DNA of 64,000 bases from assembly GCF_964199755.1 (NCBI RefSeq), contig NC_133896.1, positions 84,986,215 through 85,050,214 of the forward strand, in the 5' to 3' direction. This DNA is from Larus michahellis (taxonomy: Eukaryota; Chordata; Aves; Charadriiformes; Laridae). Numbering within the stretch: the stretch's first letter is position 1; each line of letters opens with the position of its first letter. The notes beneath the pieces are model-generated. The model saw only the letters and a program-made list of their open reading frames with translations. It had not been told where the DNA came from and ran no database searches. The translations under genes were made by a program, and so were the position numbers. Shown piece after piece: positions 44,291 to 58,175 of this stretch.

Positions 44291-47200
44291 ATTCTTTTTA
44301 CACATTCTAGCTAGGTGTTACAGTGCTTTTACTGCTGTTCCTACTACAGCAAAACTAGCAACTGGTTTGCCCCCTCTTTCGAAACTCTACAATTACTTAA
44401 TTAAAGTAGTAGCTCGTGTTTTGAAGAGAATTCCATTCTTTACAGACATCTTAAAAATCATGACAAGTGACACAAATCTAGGAAAACTTGCATATGCCCT
44501 GTGTGCACAACAAGGAAAAGAAAGGAAGTGAGGGAAGAAATAGGAGAAGGCAGCATAGGAAGAGCGGCTCCAAGAAACCTCAGCTGCATTGGAAAAAAAA
44601 ACACAAAACAAACAGAAGTGGAGATGTATATCACATCCAGACAGCTGAAGAAAGAAAGTGTAATGATTGTAAAATGCTTGCTCAGGCAGCAATATATACA
44701 TTGTACCTGCACTGATACCTCTGTGTAGGTAGACTTTCTTTTTGATTCCCATGGGAGAGTTCAAGCTATACAAGGTGTGACTGTAAGAAAGCCCTGGTGC
44801 TTTCAGCCTATATCCACTTCGCTGGTGGCCCCTTCCTGGCTCCCTTAGCTGAGCAAACAACCTTATTTCCTGGCCCATCTCTTAGAGTCCCTCCTGTCCT
44901 CCCACAGTTTGCTTGCCTCTTGTGTCCTTCCCCTGTGGCATCGTAGTCTGGATGGTAGCCCACAGGTGCCTTTTTCTATGTTGGGGCTGGCTTGGAAACA
45001 CATGTCAGTGGGCAAAGTTCTTGGTTACAAGAGGAGGAACATCAGGGAGCAGCAATCCTCTGGGTGCAGAGCCCTCTGGTTTAACCGTGTCTCAGCCTGG
45101 ATATTAAAAAGTACATAAAAAAACTTCCAGTGGAGGACATGTAATCCCAGTTCTCAGTGTTCATTGCAATGTGAAAATCGCATCCTTTCTTTCTCAGGAC
45201 TGTACAGGAACTCCTCAGGATCTAACTTGTGGGCATCCTAGGCATGAATCATGCAGAGCTGAGACTTCCTTTAAAAAAATATAAAATTAGGTGTTATAGT
45301 AGGCTATTGGCAGGATTTTATGTGTTTAGTTAGTTTGTGGATGCATCTGGTTTTGTTTTTTCCTCCTTACTTGGTTTCTGTACTTCGAGACCTACTGTTC
45401 TCTGAATAGAGTTCTCTGGCAGCTGAAGAATTATTTGTAAATACCAATATAGTAAAAGACATCTTTTTTTGCCTGCTTTTCCCTCCAGATGTGTAGATCT
45501 TGTTAAAAATGCTCTTTAGCTCCTCTTTCAATAATAAGGTTTAGTTAGTATTATTTAAGTGTCTTCTAATGCAGGCTTTAAAAATTCTAATTTCACTACT
45601 CTGCAGGCAGGTGTTGAGCTATTTAAGAGACTTCCAAACAGATAGACTTTTTTTTCTTTCTTTCTTTTTGTTGAAGGTTACATATTCATAAAAATCATAA
45701 TTGTTAAAACCAATTTAATTTTGATGAATTCCTGTGGGAATGCTGAGAGGTTTCAAAATTGACTGACTTCTTCCAGCATGTCTCCCTGATGGCTTAGCAA
45801 TTGTCCTGGGATTTTAAAGCTCTCTGGCTCGGAGACGCGTATGTTGATGTTCTTGTGTCTTATATTGGCCTCTTCGGTTCTATCCAAGTTTATTTTCAGC
45901 TCTGCACTTCAGCAGGGCTGCATGTATATAGCCGTGGCGTGCTCCTAGACAGACAACTTCTGGTGGTCAAGGTCCTGCTTGTACGGTAACTGGCTTTGGG
46001 TTTTGCTTCTCTGTTTCTGAAAGTACGTGGTCCCCATATATTCATTACTCTGGTTTACTGTTAGTTTAGCTGATCCTTCTCTTCTGCTTCTCATCGGTTC
46101 CAAACCCACCTCCTGTGTCACTTGCTTGTTGCTGTGTTTGCCTTGTAGTATTTAGTCTGTTAGGTTCCCACAGTACCTCCAAATAAATAATTGTTGACCA
46201 TAGTAACATCCTGTGATAAGGTTTTAGGGGCTGTTTTCTCCATCTTTTGTTAACATGAAATTACTCCTATTATTATTTCTCCTTTTTTATATACTGTTAT
46301 GAATGCATGCATGATGAAATCTTTAAAAAGTAGTAAGAAGTGCAAGATAAAAATTTGTTAATTTATAGTAGCTTCTTGGAACCAGGCGCAACTGAAAGAA
46401 ACGGGAACAAATACATCAATAATCTAATAGCAAGGATTGTCCCTTGTAGTATCGCCCTGAAAGCAAACAGATCTTTTCCCAAAGACTGATTAATATTTTT
46501 AGAAACTGGAATTGTCATAGAAGCAGAGATGAAAGAACTGCAAGCTTTGGTTAGGGAAGTTTGGAAAACCATTGGGAACCTAGAGCCTTAAACAGGTGGA
46601 GTAAATACTCTTGATAGTATTTCATCTGCACAATGTTCTTCTTGCTTGTGTGGGGGAGGAGAGGTGGATTGGTTTTTGTGTCTTTTCTTTTTTTTTTTTT
46701 TTTTTAAGAGTACGTGGACCTTGGGAGTTTTAAGTAGGTCAAATAAAAATCTAATTATCTATCACAGTCAGTCAGGTTTCATTTCCTGCACTTTTTTCAT
46801 CTCCAAAGCCCAGCTGTTTCTCAGCATCCGTTGACTAAAAAAAAAAAAAAACTAAACAAAAAAACCCCTCCTTGCTTTCAGGCCTTTTCTAACAATAAAA
46901 AAAGCAAAACAGCACACAAATTCTGGTTTTATTCCTTTTCTGCTTATTTTTAAAGATATTTGCCATTTCCATCATGTCGTTTACTTGACACAAGCGTCAT
47001 CTTTTAATAGATTGTTACACTCTGCATCTATAATTGTGTTTTGTTGTCTTTCCTTTCCTGTGCATTAGTGTTCCTATTTAAATGATCCCAGTACACATTT
47101 CATGGTCAGTACAGTGCCTCAATACTTAGCTATTTCAAAAAGTGAAGCTATTTGAAAAACTTGTTCTTTTGACCGTGTTTTAACAAGGGCAAATCCTCAA

Positions 47201-47794
47201 GAACTTCTGGAATCTTTCCAGCATTCCCATGTTGTAGAGCAGGAGCCTCCAGTGTTTCCCATTCAGCTCCATGTCCCCGTCTCTTTGTCTAACACATCTG
47301 ATCTTGGGTTCCTTTCCCATCTACTCATTTTCTGTCCCCACTGCCCTTTTTTCTTCTGTTTTGGTCACCCTGTTTCCCTTGCAGGTTCTGCATTTCGGGT
47401 GTCTTGCCTGACTGCTATCAGTTGTTCAACTTTCCATTGCCATTTCCTTGCCACCTGTGCTTCACCACATCAATAGTGCCACCTCCAAGGGCTTAAACTG
47501 AGTCTGAGAGAGGTGAGTAAGATAGGGGCCTTTTGGGAAAGACAGCAGCTGAACTGGGCAGAGGGGGTCAGACAGCTGGTCAAGAGCAGGAGGGAGGTTA
47601 GCAGAGCAGGGAAAACGGTGAGGTGATATGATGGCCTGGAGGAGAGGTTACAATAGGGCTATGCTCACCAGCAGCGTCTTCAGCCTGAAGGACTGGTGGC
47701 GCGTGCTGGCAGTGTGGTGGGACTTCCTCATCGAGTCCCCGTAATGACACTGATTTGGGAAGGGGAGGGAGGAGCTGATTTGTTCAAGTCCATG
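44291..47794. other. no gene recognised
   Basis: AT-rich, with poly-T at about 46687-46706 and poly-A near 46838-46850. The longest open frame (161 codons on the minus strand, 44393-44878) has no family or splice support. Confidence 0.5.
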
Positions 47795-48568
47795 GCTGTA
47801 ATTCAGAAGGACCTAGCGAGGCCAGAGGAATGGGTTAAGAGGAATGTCATTAAATGAAAAAAGTAGAAATGCAAAGTTTTGCACCTGGAATGGACAAATG
47901 CCATGCAACAGCAGGTGGCCTGACTGGCTCCATAACAGCTCCGATGAAGAGGACTTGGACAACCCTGGCCACAGTGAAGGATAACAGCTTTCTGGGCCCA
48001 TTTAACACAGATTTAGCCAGTAGATCCAGAGCAGTGATTGTTCATTTTTTACTTGGCACTTGTTAGACTGCATCTATCATGCTGCATCCAGTTTGGGGGC
48101 CCCTAGTACAAGAAATATACGAATAAACTTATGTGAGTTTAAAATGGTGCTTGGCAAGTGATCTGTGAGGAGAAATGGAGGGAACTGGGCTTGATGAACC
48201 GAGGGAAGGGCTGGCTTTGGGAAGGGCTGGCTTTGGGAAGGGTATGGGAGAGACCTAGTAGCAGCCTTCCGCTACCTACAGGGTATTGAGAAGATGAAGC
48301 TGGCTATGAGAGATAATAGTCACAAATTAATACAGGGAACATTCCTACTGTATGCAACCAAAATATTATTTCACTAGGATGATAACAAAGCATAGGTTGC
48401 CCAGAGAAGCTGTGAAGTCTCCATCTTTTGAGGTTTTCAGGATGTCATTGGATAAAGCTCTGAGAAACCTCATCTGAATTCAGTATTGACCCTGCTTTAA
48501 GCAGGAGTTTGGACTATAAATCTTCTGAGGTCCCTTCTGACCTGAATGATTTTGTGAGTCTGTGAAGC
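47795..48568 (+). mobile_element. old, heavily mutated CR1 LINE
   Basis: The order of CR1 landmarks is kept but each is degraded: CAGAAGGACCTAGCGAGGCC, AAATGCAAAGTTTTGCACCTGG, TTTGGGGGCCCCTAGTACAAG, GGAGAGACCTAGTAGCAGCC, AGGTTGCCCAGAGAAGCTGT and GAGGTCCCTTCTGACC. Many stops are present in every frame. Divergence is far above that of the other copies, so this is an ancient insertion. It contains a 16-bp tandem duplication at 48208-48239 (GGGCTGGCTTTGGGAA twice). Confidence 0.82.
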
Positions 48569-49451
48569 AGAATGGGAAGTCCTCCCCTTATAGCCATGGT
48601 ACATCCATTATCATAGTATCTTGAGAACTTCTGCAAAGCAGACTCAGAGAAGACATTGTCCAGACTCTAGGAGAGGAGCTCCTACAGTGATCTATTAAAT
48701 TGGTTCTGGCACAGTCATTACTAGTCCTGGGATCCTTATCCCAGAGTCATTGCCCAGACCATGGACAGGGATGTAATAATTCCGGGGCTATCACTGAAAA
48801 TGCTGTGGGCTACAGAGAGTTCCTGACTGATCCAGCCACCCCAAGGAGGAACATGGCTGCTATCTCTTTCCCATGCATTAGGGGATGGTGCGCTGCTAGG
48901 CCTAAAGGTGAACATGTTTAGGGAACATTAGGTAGGTAACAGAACAGATCCTGATGACGCACCTATTCCCAGAGGTAAGAAACTCCTAGGGTGTTGTGAA
49001 ACGAACTTTGAAAAGACCTCTGGGACAATGCTCTCTATCTGGGTCCTGATAACTCATTGCAGTTATGAATAAAGAATTGTGGTGGTAGTCTGACTTCTCT
49101 ATTTTAGGGCACTTTCCTTTATTTTAAGTTCAGTTTGTGGAGGATGTGACTTATTTTATGGCAGTCTTAGGTGCTACTCATTGTTCCGGCTTTTCCAGGT
49201 CCCATTCTGTGTTGGCTAATTCCCCATGTGCTTTGGAGGATCTGGGTATCCCATTTAGGGTTACAGATACTACTTTGCAATCAAACTGGATTATTTTCCA
49301 TGGACTTAATGGTCTATGATGTAGATGTTAGGGGGATTGTCATGTTGGACACTGTTTGATTTTTCAGTACACCTTTATGCAGCATCCTAATACAGACTCC
49401 TAGAGTAGCTCAAATAGATTGCATTCTAGAAAGGTCTGTTCTTTCTTGCAG

Positions 49452-49527
49452 GGAAAAAGGGAAGCCTAGATTAACTACCTCAAACATGTCTGAAGTTAGT
49501 GAAATGATTAATATTCCCAGTGTCTAA
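49452..49527 (+). other. splice-like terminal segment, possible last exon
   Basis: A strong acceptor (TCTGTTCTTTCTTGCAG, ending 49451) is followed by one open frame (one base, then EKGKPRLTTSNMSEVSEMI...) that reaches TAA at 49525-49527. AATAAA follows at 49576-49581. The layout suits a last exon, but no partner exon was found and the piece is short. Confidence 0.18.
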
Positions 49528-52500
49528 ATGAATCTAGCCTATAGGTGTTGCAGTAATGAGCATCATAGAAAAGCAAATAAAGAAATGAATTATTTTGTTG
49601 GCCTAGCAGAGTTTGAACTATGTGTCATGATAGCATAGGTGATAGAGGCGCAAAAAAGATCTTGAAGAGTTTTCTTATTCATCCATCAAGTTCACTGTAG
49701 AAATCTGTGGTTCTTCATGCAAAAATAGTATGAAAGTAATTAAAGAGCCTGTCATAATACATCAGTTGGATAGAAAGATTTGATATGGCATTTTATAATT
49801 TTGAATTCTTGAGTTTGGAAAATTAACAATGTTCTTTTATATAAAACCTCTCAAAACTATCTCTGGAATTAGTCTGGTGAGTCCATATTAGGTATCCATG
49901 CAAGTATTTTTAATTTGAAATGTATCATTTTCACTAACTTAAGTAGGACTCCTGTGTTCCAATTTAACAGGAATATTCTGAGTTCTAACCTTGCCCTTCT
50001 TGGTGCTTGCAGCCTTCCCACCCTTGTGGTCATCTGTGGTTTTAAGGAACATACTCTATATCCCATTATTCAAATCATTAATGAATCTATCGAATCATTC
50101 TGGTCTGGGGTAAGACATAATATAATTTCCCAGTTTAGCATTGAATTGCAAATAAGTATTGTGATTTTCTAACAGGTTTTGCATTCATTTTATAGTATTC
50201 TCAGTTTATCTTATTCATGAGAATAATCATATGAGATAGTATCTAAAACCTTTTAAAAGCATAGACTGTATGCCATCTCCAACTCCTCTGTTTTTAACAA
50301 TGCCTCTCACTCTATTGTAAGAGAAAAATTGATATGACATAATTTGGCTTTGGAAATGTATACTGTCTTATTATTCTTTTCCTTTTTAACTTCTATGTGA
50401 CTGCTAAGTTTTTTGTTTCAGTGTTCTTGTATTGAATTGAAGTCAGGCTCACTAAAAAGTGGTTCCCAGGTTCTTCCTTTAACTTTCATATTTCTTTCGG
50501 TCTGTCTTTTACAGTCTTGTCTTTCCTGAGCTCTCCATGACGTTTACCAGCATACCTTAGCTTGCTCAAGCCTACAGGTGACGTTAAAAAAAATCTAACC
50601 TAAGTACTCCGTAACCTCTTCTCTATCTGCTTTAATCTGAGATCTTACCCTTTTGTGGCTGATATTAATTATGTTACTTATTTTGTTTCTGCAGTTCTTT
50701 CTAGCAGATAGATACACAGATGTTGATTTCTTCTGTTGATGCTTCACCTATCTCACTGAACAGACAGTCATCTCTTCCTATAGTCTTTGTCTCCCAATCA
50801 GTAATATTGTAGAATGCTTTCACGCTGTTCTGCTTTCTAGTTGCATTACTTTTTGTTGCTTGGCCATACTTCCAGTTGCCTGCCTTTTTTTTTTTTGGTT
50901 TTTTTTTTTTTTTTTTTGGTTACGTTATCTTATGTAGTCTGACCTACTTGTCACCTCCTGTGTGGTTCCTGTTCATGATTTCAGAGCAGTGGGGAACTTT
51001 GTGGCTTGTCAGATTTTTTCTCTTCACCTTTTGTCCTTCCTCTAGTTTGAGATAGTGTGTACTTGTGCACTTAATGTCATTTAAGTGACTGCTGATCTTC
51101 CCCACTGCCTGTTCTCCAAGGATTTACTTGCCTTGGGATCTTACTGTTGGTTCCCTGAGACTGCAAATATCTAATTTAAGAAATACACTGTCTATACTTT
51201 ATTGTTCTCCCTCTTTCCGGTGGTTCAGGCACATTTCCAAATATCACCCAGAAGCTCTATAATGGTTATAGTGTAGGCTTAAGAGGGACAAATACTACAA
51301 TGCAACCGATTTTGTATGCCTTGGAAAGAGACCAAAAAAAAAAAAAGTCCAGGTAATTTTATGGTACAATGCTTAAAGACAATATACAACTGTCTGTCTA
51401 GCAAATACAGCATCTGGTAGCCAGCTTCCGAAACTTCATATGAAGATATAAAATCTTTCCATGCTCTAGTGGTTTAGTAATCATTATAAGAAGATGGAAA
51501 TGAAATAATGTGCATTGGATTCTTTTCTTTAGACATGTTTGCGTTTTAAATACTTACTTAAAATATTTCCTGTGTTACTGTTTCTCTGTATGAAAATACT
51601 TGTGTGTGCTACACCTGGTCTATTTTCCCATATCTTTATTTGTGTGTTCATTATCATGCAGCCAAGTGTTCAAATGACAGCATGATTAAATATATTCCTC
51701 AGGCATTTACACCATTTTACTACATTGAAAGTCACTCTATAGAGCATTTATAACAACACGTATAAATTGTTTTCCTTATATCTTTTATAGGGTCCTTTTT
51801 AAAAATAATACACAATCTTTTCAGTGGCAATTTTTCCTTCTCCTGGTATCTTTCTCAGTTTGTTTTCTATATGATCTGCGAGTACAAATAAAAAGAAAAT
51901 GTTAGAAAAGAAGGAAGATAGGCAGCAAAATAACTATTTCTACTAAACATACATAAATTCTTTCCCATTTTCCCTTGCACTGTAAAGCCACCGAATCATC
52001 TCTGTTTAGTTTTAGATTAAAATAGACTGTTTATTTAATAATGGCCAATACTAGCATTGCCTGGTATGCTCACAAATGTATAAAAAGTCTGTCTTATAAA
52101 AATGCAAAATATAGCCTGACCTAGGACATACGGAACTGTTAAATCTAACTTTTAAAATACGTATTACCAGAGATGGACAGAATGAACACCAACTTGTTAG
52201 TAATTTTGATGCTTCTGCAGCTGCCAGGCTCTGAGCTGTCAGCCATAGTGTTCTTGTCTGCTCTTTGCAAAATATACTTTCTTTTTACCATCCTGAAGTG
52301 GACAAACTAACTTCTCAGAAAGCTGCTTTCTGTCCAGCTGTTGTTAAATGCTTTCAAAATGCTTTGGAGAAAATCAGAAGTACTCCAGCTGCCTTTTGGT
52401 AAGGAAAAGCTACAGGAAAACAGCTCATCGTGATTCACTTCCTTGGCCTTTTTATTTTGGCTTTTTTTTTTTCCAGCGTTCAGATCACTGGCTCCCAAGG

Positions 52501-55500
52501 ATAAACACCGAGTTTGGTTTGAATTCCCAACGTCTAGAATTTTGAATAAGGAAACTATAATATTTTTTTTTTAAATACTTCATGCTTCACCTTCCTACCT
52601 CACTTCATAGCTTTTTCTGTTCAACACTATTAAGTCCTTAAAGATGTAAAATGATGTGTCTCATTCTTTAAAAAGTGCTAACTTTTTTTTTTTTTAAACA
52701 CATGGTGACACAAAGCCTCTGACCTTTAGAAATAGCAAAACTAATACTTCCATAGCAGAAAAATGTAGTCTTATTTTATTCAAAAAATTAAAGCACTTAA
52801 TACTAGGGAGTTCAGTGTGTAATTACTACTATACAAGGCAGCATTATCTTTAAGTTAGGATTTACGTCAAAATCAAACAAAATGTAAAATATTATCCATA
52901 CATTTCTATAATTCTGCAAGTGAATTCTGTTAATTTCTCCAGAGATCAATACACACTACTTCTTAAAAATCAGTTAGGCCTTTTAAATGATGATCATTGA
53001 CTATTCTGTTGGAAATAAATAGTCACATTTTTGTGACAATGGTGATTTAGACTTTTGTTCACAGAAAAGATTTTTTAAAAGCTCCTTCCCACCAGCTATG
53101 CACAGCTCTTAAGAAGAAGAAAAAGAAAAGAGAAGAAGTAAAAAAAGCACAATCACCAAATAAGCCTTGTCATAGACCGAAGAAGTCATGCCAAATTTTA
53201 AAATACTGGAAGGCGTAAAGGACTGTCACATCAAGGACTTGATTCAGTTCGCTCCTTTCTCCTTTGCAGTAAGAGGGCAGTGAGGAGCCTTGGCTTTGGT
53301 GGACAAGTGTTTTCTGTAGTACAGAAACCTAATCCATTCACTGGTGAAGTTGGTGGGAATTCTGCCATTGAAGTGTAACTGCATTAAGTGTACATGAGCT
53401 TCTGATTGCTTAGCTGCAATCTGGAGGGAAAAATAGCTTTAAAAAAAAAAAAAAATCTGACTGCCTTTCACTGTTTGTGGTCTTTAAAAGTCCTTTCATT
53501 ATAAAGTTTGAAAGATCATTTTATATGTTTGCTTTTTATAGTAATCCCCTTTTCTGCTGAGCAAGAGAAGGTCTCTGAATATTACTGGGATTAAAAGAGG
53601 GCTCTTGCTTAACTCATGTTGTAAGAATGATGTGCTCTATTCCTTATCCCTCAGTAGTTCTCTGTGTCACTGATACTCATTGGTCATTCTCCATGTCAGC
53701 TACTGCCAGTAGTTTATCACAGGAAAAGACAACGTGGCATTTTCCTATTCCATGGCTTTCCTTAGTACCATGTCGTCCATTTGCTGTATGGATGAGAGCT
53801 AATGAAATGAGCATAACCCAGTGTGAGAATTTATGGAAATGGGAAGGTGTTTGTTTGTTTTGCTGTTTTACTTCTTTCGATGAACTCTCTAAGCAATTCG
53901 ACTTTAACCATTCACATTAATTCTTGCATTTAGTTTAGTTCTCTTATACTCTCACACACATGTACTCATAAAGTCCAAAATACGTGTGTGCAAGTGTGGC
54001 CTGGCCCCAGACACGTGTGTGGAGGCAAAGGGATGGCAGATATCAAGTTCTCATCACATCTCTTGGGTTCTTTTTGAGCAGAAGTGAGGAATGCACTTTT
54101 GACTTGCCTTTTGTGCCCTGTGGCAGTGGATGTTGTCTGGGATCTTTTCTGTGATTATTTTTTCTGACTTCTCATACGTTATAGGCAAAATTCTTGAATT
54201 TCATAGTTCTCCTGTTTCTTTATGTGGACATCTGATGGACACAGTCCTGTTTTCTGTTTTCTTGTTACCTTATCTGTAGGTAAATTTGTTCCTCTTCTTT
54301 TTGCTGTTATTTGCATGAAAGCATACAGATGGCGCTCTTTATCAAAACACACCAAATGTAAAAGAAAAGGCGTTTTAAACAAATGCCCACAGTTTTTAAA
54401 GTAATTTTTTTCTAGAAGTGTCACCATGACTTTTTACCATGCATATTTCTTTCTTTTCATGAGATGGTGGCAGTATTGGCATGTAGCCTCAGGAGTGATG
54501 TCAGCACAGAGACTTAAATCTTCTACTGAACGGGATGACAGGTTTTGATGTAGTGATGAGATGTGCACACTCCTGTCTGTTTATCAACATCATGTTGGTC
54601 TTCTCTGTGACCCAGACTGGTTCCAACAAGTTCTTTCTTGCAGCTGCTTTGTGGGCAATAACAATCTGACGGTGACTAGACCAAAGAATATCATCATGTC
54701 AAAGCAGGTGGATTTCTTTCTCAAGACCATTAAATGGCTGGGTGTTGGAGGCAGGAGAAATTGTGATGAGTCCTAAGACATGTGGGACTCCTCCCTAAGG
54801 TATATGATCTGTTAAAATCATACAGGTGATAGACGAGACAAATGAGAACTGTAGATGTTTCTCTGGTAACCAAGAAGCTGAGAAAAGCCACGATGTCCTG
54901 GCGTGTGGGAAGAGTCTTCTTAGCGAGGGACTTCTTAGATTAATGATCGTAATATTTTAGTTGATTTTCTGGACAGTTAAACTGTGCAGTCTAAGTTCAG
55001 CATCCTGAACCGTGGCCTTCTCAGTCAACTTTCTCAGTGTAGGGCCATGTTCACAATCCGGCCCATTTTTCTTCCAAGACTTTTCCCTGCCCTGAAGTGT
55101 TTGCCAGTTATAAACTAGACCGACTGCTTTCCACTTCCATGGGCAAGTTGGGTGTCATTCAGATAACCAGAACAGAGCAGAGCGTGTGAGTGTTCCCACT
55201 TGCCTCGGTCACCTCCCATTCGTCATGATAAGCATTTCTGGAGGAAGATAAAAAGATGCTGGTGTCCTGTCTCTGCTACACAGCCCAGCTGGGGAAAGTA
55301 GCTGCTTTATTTAGGACAACTAAGGCACTTGGGCTGACCAGCATTTACTGTCTGGTGGAGGAAGCCTGTTACCAAGATCATCTTCAAGACAAAACCTGTT
55401 AGCACTCCACAGAGAAAACCTAGGCCCTTTGCTGCACCACTGGCAGGAGAAAATGACAGCAGTGACGACACTGTCATGTATGTCAGGACAGCCAGAAGAG

Positions 55501-56798
55501 ATTGTTGTGGAGGGCTTACCCTCCCCAGAAGTTGCTGTGGTCACAAATGGCTCTGTGGCATAGACACTTGAAGAAGAGACCTGGAAATTCATGCATTGCA
55601 GTTCCTCTGCTTCTGTTCAAGTCTGATGTCTTGGCAGGTCACTTACAGGGTTTGAAGTGGGTGATTTTTAGACATGCTGAAATTTAGACATGCAGCTGCC
55701 AATCTGACATCCCTGCTCAGCAAATGTCTCATCTGGAAAATGCCTAAACTCTGTAAGAAACCCATTAAGCAGTTACCGAAAAGAATGAATACGTAATAGC
55801 GCAATCTCCTCGCTCTGAGGTGTCTGAAACACTGAACGATACCTCCGTTCTTCCTCCTTTCCTTCCTTGCTTTTCCTGTGAATCCCTCCTGGTGGCATAA
55901 AGACACAGCCCTTTTTTTTAGGAGTGAAATCCTATCCTATCCCTCATTGAGATCAGTTGACAGGAGGTCGTGTAAAGTGAGTTCATTCTTGAAATATCAT
56001 TACATCATCTTTCTTCGCAATTAATTCAGTCTTTAAAATAAATAATGACATTGGGTGGTCCTCGGCGTTGGTGAGCTCTGTCAATTGCTACTAATGTGCT
56101 TTATCAGTCCAGCAGACGTGGAGTAGAAGCAGCAGCGCAAGAGATGACAGTATGTTCTAAGAACAATTAAAACATTGCAAATTTTCTGCCTAGCGGCAGG
56201 ATGATAAATTATGTACATCCACTTACCATATTTGCCATAATTCAATTCATAATAATTCAGCTTTTTGTTAGTGATTAGAGAATAAGAGATGGGCTTTGCC
56301 CTGGAGCAGTGTTCTTCTGCCAGTCAACTCGTGTTCTTACTGAGGTTTCCACCTGCAGGTAACAAAAGACTGTTTCTTTGCACCTTCACTTCACTGCTGT
56401 ATGGGCATGGTTTAATCCCAGCTGATTTGTAACCTGCTGCTGTTTATTACCATCTTAAAAGAATGTCTGTGTTCAGACTGATTTTTTTTTTTTTCCTCGT
56501 TTCTTTATAACATTAAACTATTTCTATATTTTTTCATACGGCATTTTTATTACATTATTTTGACTTTTCTAGTCAATAATTAATATTTGTAAGTAATATT
56601 GTTTAAAACTTAGTTCTTTGGAATGCTTTTGTGGTCTTTGGTTTGTTTTGGTTTTTTTTTTTCCCTAGAACTTATTCCTCAAACATCTATGGTTCTGAAA
56701 TTGTGTCAGCGAATGAGTAGAATTAACGCCTAGGTAAGGAAAGTTTGCTTCCAGCTTTGCTACGGCCAGGGCTTTAAGGATTGTTTCCTCTTGTTTAG

Positions 56799-56864
56799 CT
56801 GAACGAGAAATTGTGGACCTCATGGATAAATCGTTTAACCGATTCTCTTTACCAGGAGGAACAG
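56799..56864 (+). CDS. candidate 66-nt coding exon, low confidence
   Basis: A very good acceptor (TTGTTTCCTCTTGTTTAG) and a good donor (GGAACAG|GTAAATA) bound a 66-nt segment. Two frames are open. In one (two bases first) it reads EREIVDLMDKSFNRFSLPGG plus T. In the other (phase 0 at both ends) it reads LNEKLWTSWINRLTDSLYQE plus EQ. Length divisible by three and strong sites are what a conserved small exon would show, but no partner exon and no family was recognised. Confidence 0.22.
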
Positions 56865-57992
56865 GTAAATATTCTTCATGTTGTAACAAAACAAACTTTT
56901 GTTCTTTGAGGGAAATGATTCTTCTGTATATGAGGTGGATTAAATGTAGTTTTTACAGTACTAGGCACATTAATTAAATTAATGAAAAAATAAAAGTGCA
57001 ACTATGTATACGTGGACACTTAAGATGGGAAAAGAAGGGAATGTAATGATCTGTTGTATAGAAAATTCTGTGTGTAAAAAAAGGATCCAAGGCTTTGATG
57101 ATATTTTTATAGTGGTGACTGAACTAAGAGTAGTCTTACGGTTTCTGTAAGTTTTACCAGAGAAATATGGGGTTAGAACGGGTAATTTCTGCCAGGGGAA
57201 GTTGATTTTTTTTTATTTTGAATGCTGCAGGCTAAATTATATTATAGAAAGTAATTATCATACAAAGATCTTGCAGTTGTGCCATATGAAAAGCTAGAAA
57301 AGGTTTAGGTTGCCAAAATCAGTGTGCTGAAGTGAATTCCACTGTTATCTAGGGATAAACTTGTTATTAATTGTTTCATTTTATAATGACGCATATGCAG
57401 ACATTTGTGAAAATATATAACTTAATTGCACAGTTGAAAAATGCAATTCTGACAATGACAAAATGCCTGTACAAGGTTGAGATTTAACGCCTGGTTCCCC
57501 GGAGCTGTGCCATTCAGCCAGGGCAAGTGCCGTGCCCCTCGGCAGGGCTAGCCTGGCAGGAAAGTCAGCCTTTGGTTGTAGCATCCTCCGTCAGTACTGA
57601 GCGTGCGGTTCCGTGCTGTCTCGGGTTTGGAGGTTGCCTGAGCCATATCAGCCTGTAAGGTCATGTTACATTGCAAGTTCCGTCTCATAAGAGCGATACT
57701 TAAATATGCACTGACGATGTGTTGAAAAAAGTATTATTCAGTTGTCGCTTGCTAATGACAACGATGACTGGCTCTTGCGATATTTGTATGTCTCAGAGCC
57801 CAGTTAGGAAAATCTAGTCCCATGAGAATGCTATTTCTGTCTCTCTCTGAGTCTACCATGAGATCTAAAACTTTGCTCTGATATTTTAAGTGTAGCTGGT
57901 GTAAAAAGGTGTGGGTAGTGAGTATCTTAACCTCTAACTTATGTTCCTGCATTTTTATTTTTTGTGTGTGTGTAACTATCTTGATTCTTTAC

Positions 57993-58175
57993 TTGCTCAT
58001 TGAAGACTGCCAGTGTGCACAGGGTCAGAGGGTTCGTGCCCATTGTTGTTGCTGAGAAGTACGTAAAAATGATATATGTGTCTAGTTTAGTAAAACTTTT
58101 CAACGCTTCAGTTCCATATTTATCATAGAACATAGCACTTCCAAATAAAATGCCAATTGCTATAATAAACAAACC
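57993..58175 (-). CDS. candidate 61-codon coding exon with hydrophobic segment, low confidence
   Basis: On the minus strand the segment runs from an acceptor (GTTGTTTGTCAG, at 58176) to a donor (GAGCAA|GTAAAG, at 57993/57992). It is 183 nt, exactly 61 codons, phase 0 at both ends. It begins with a hydrophobic stretch (GLFIIAIGILFGSAMF) that would fit a membrane helix, then YDKYGTEALKSF. The acceptor has a weak pyrimidine tract, and the product is not recognised. Confidence 0.18.

Noticed and set aside
50887-50922. Long poly-T runs (also at 10220, 46687 and 53443 as poly-A)
   Set aside because: Simple homopolymers. I saw no adjoining SINE or retrocopy body that they could terminate.
54561-55690. 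Possible degenerate pseudogene suggested by several short protein-like pieces
   Set aside because: The pieces change frame often, have no recognisable family and occur on both strands.
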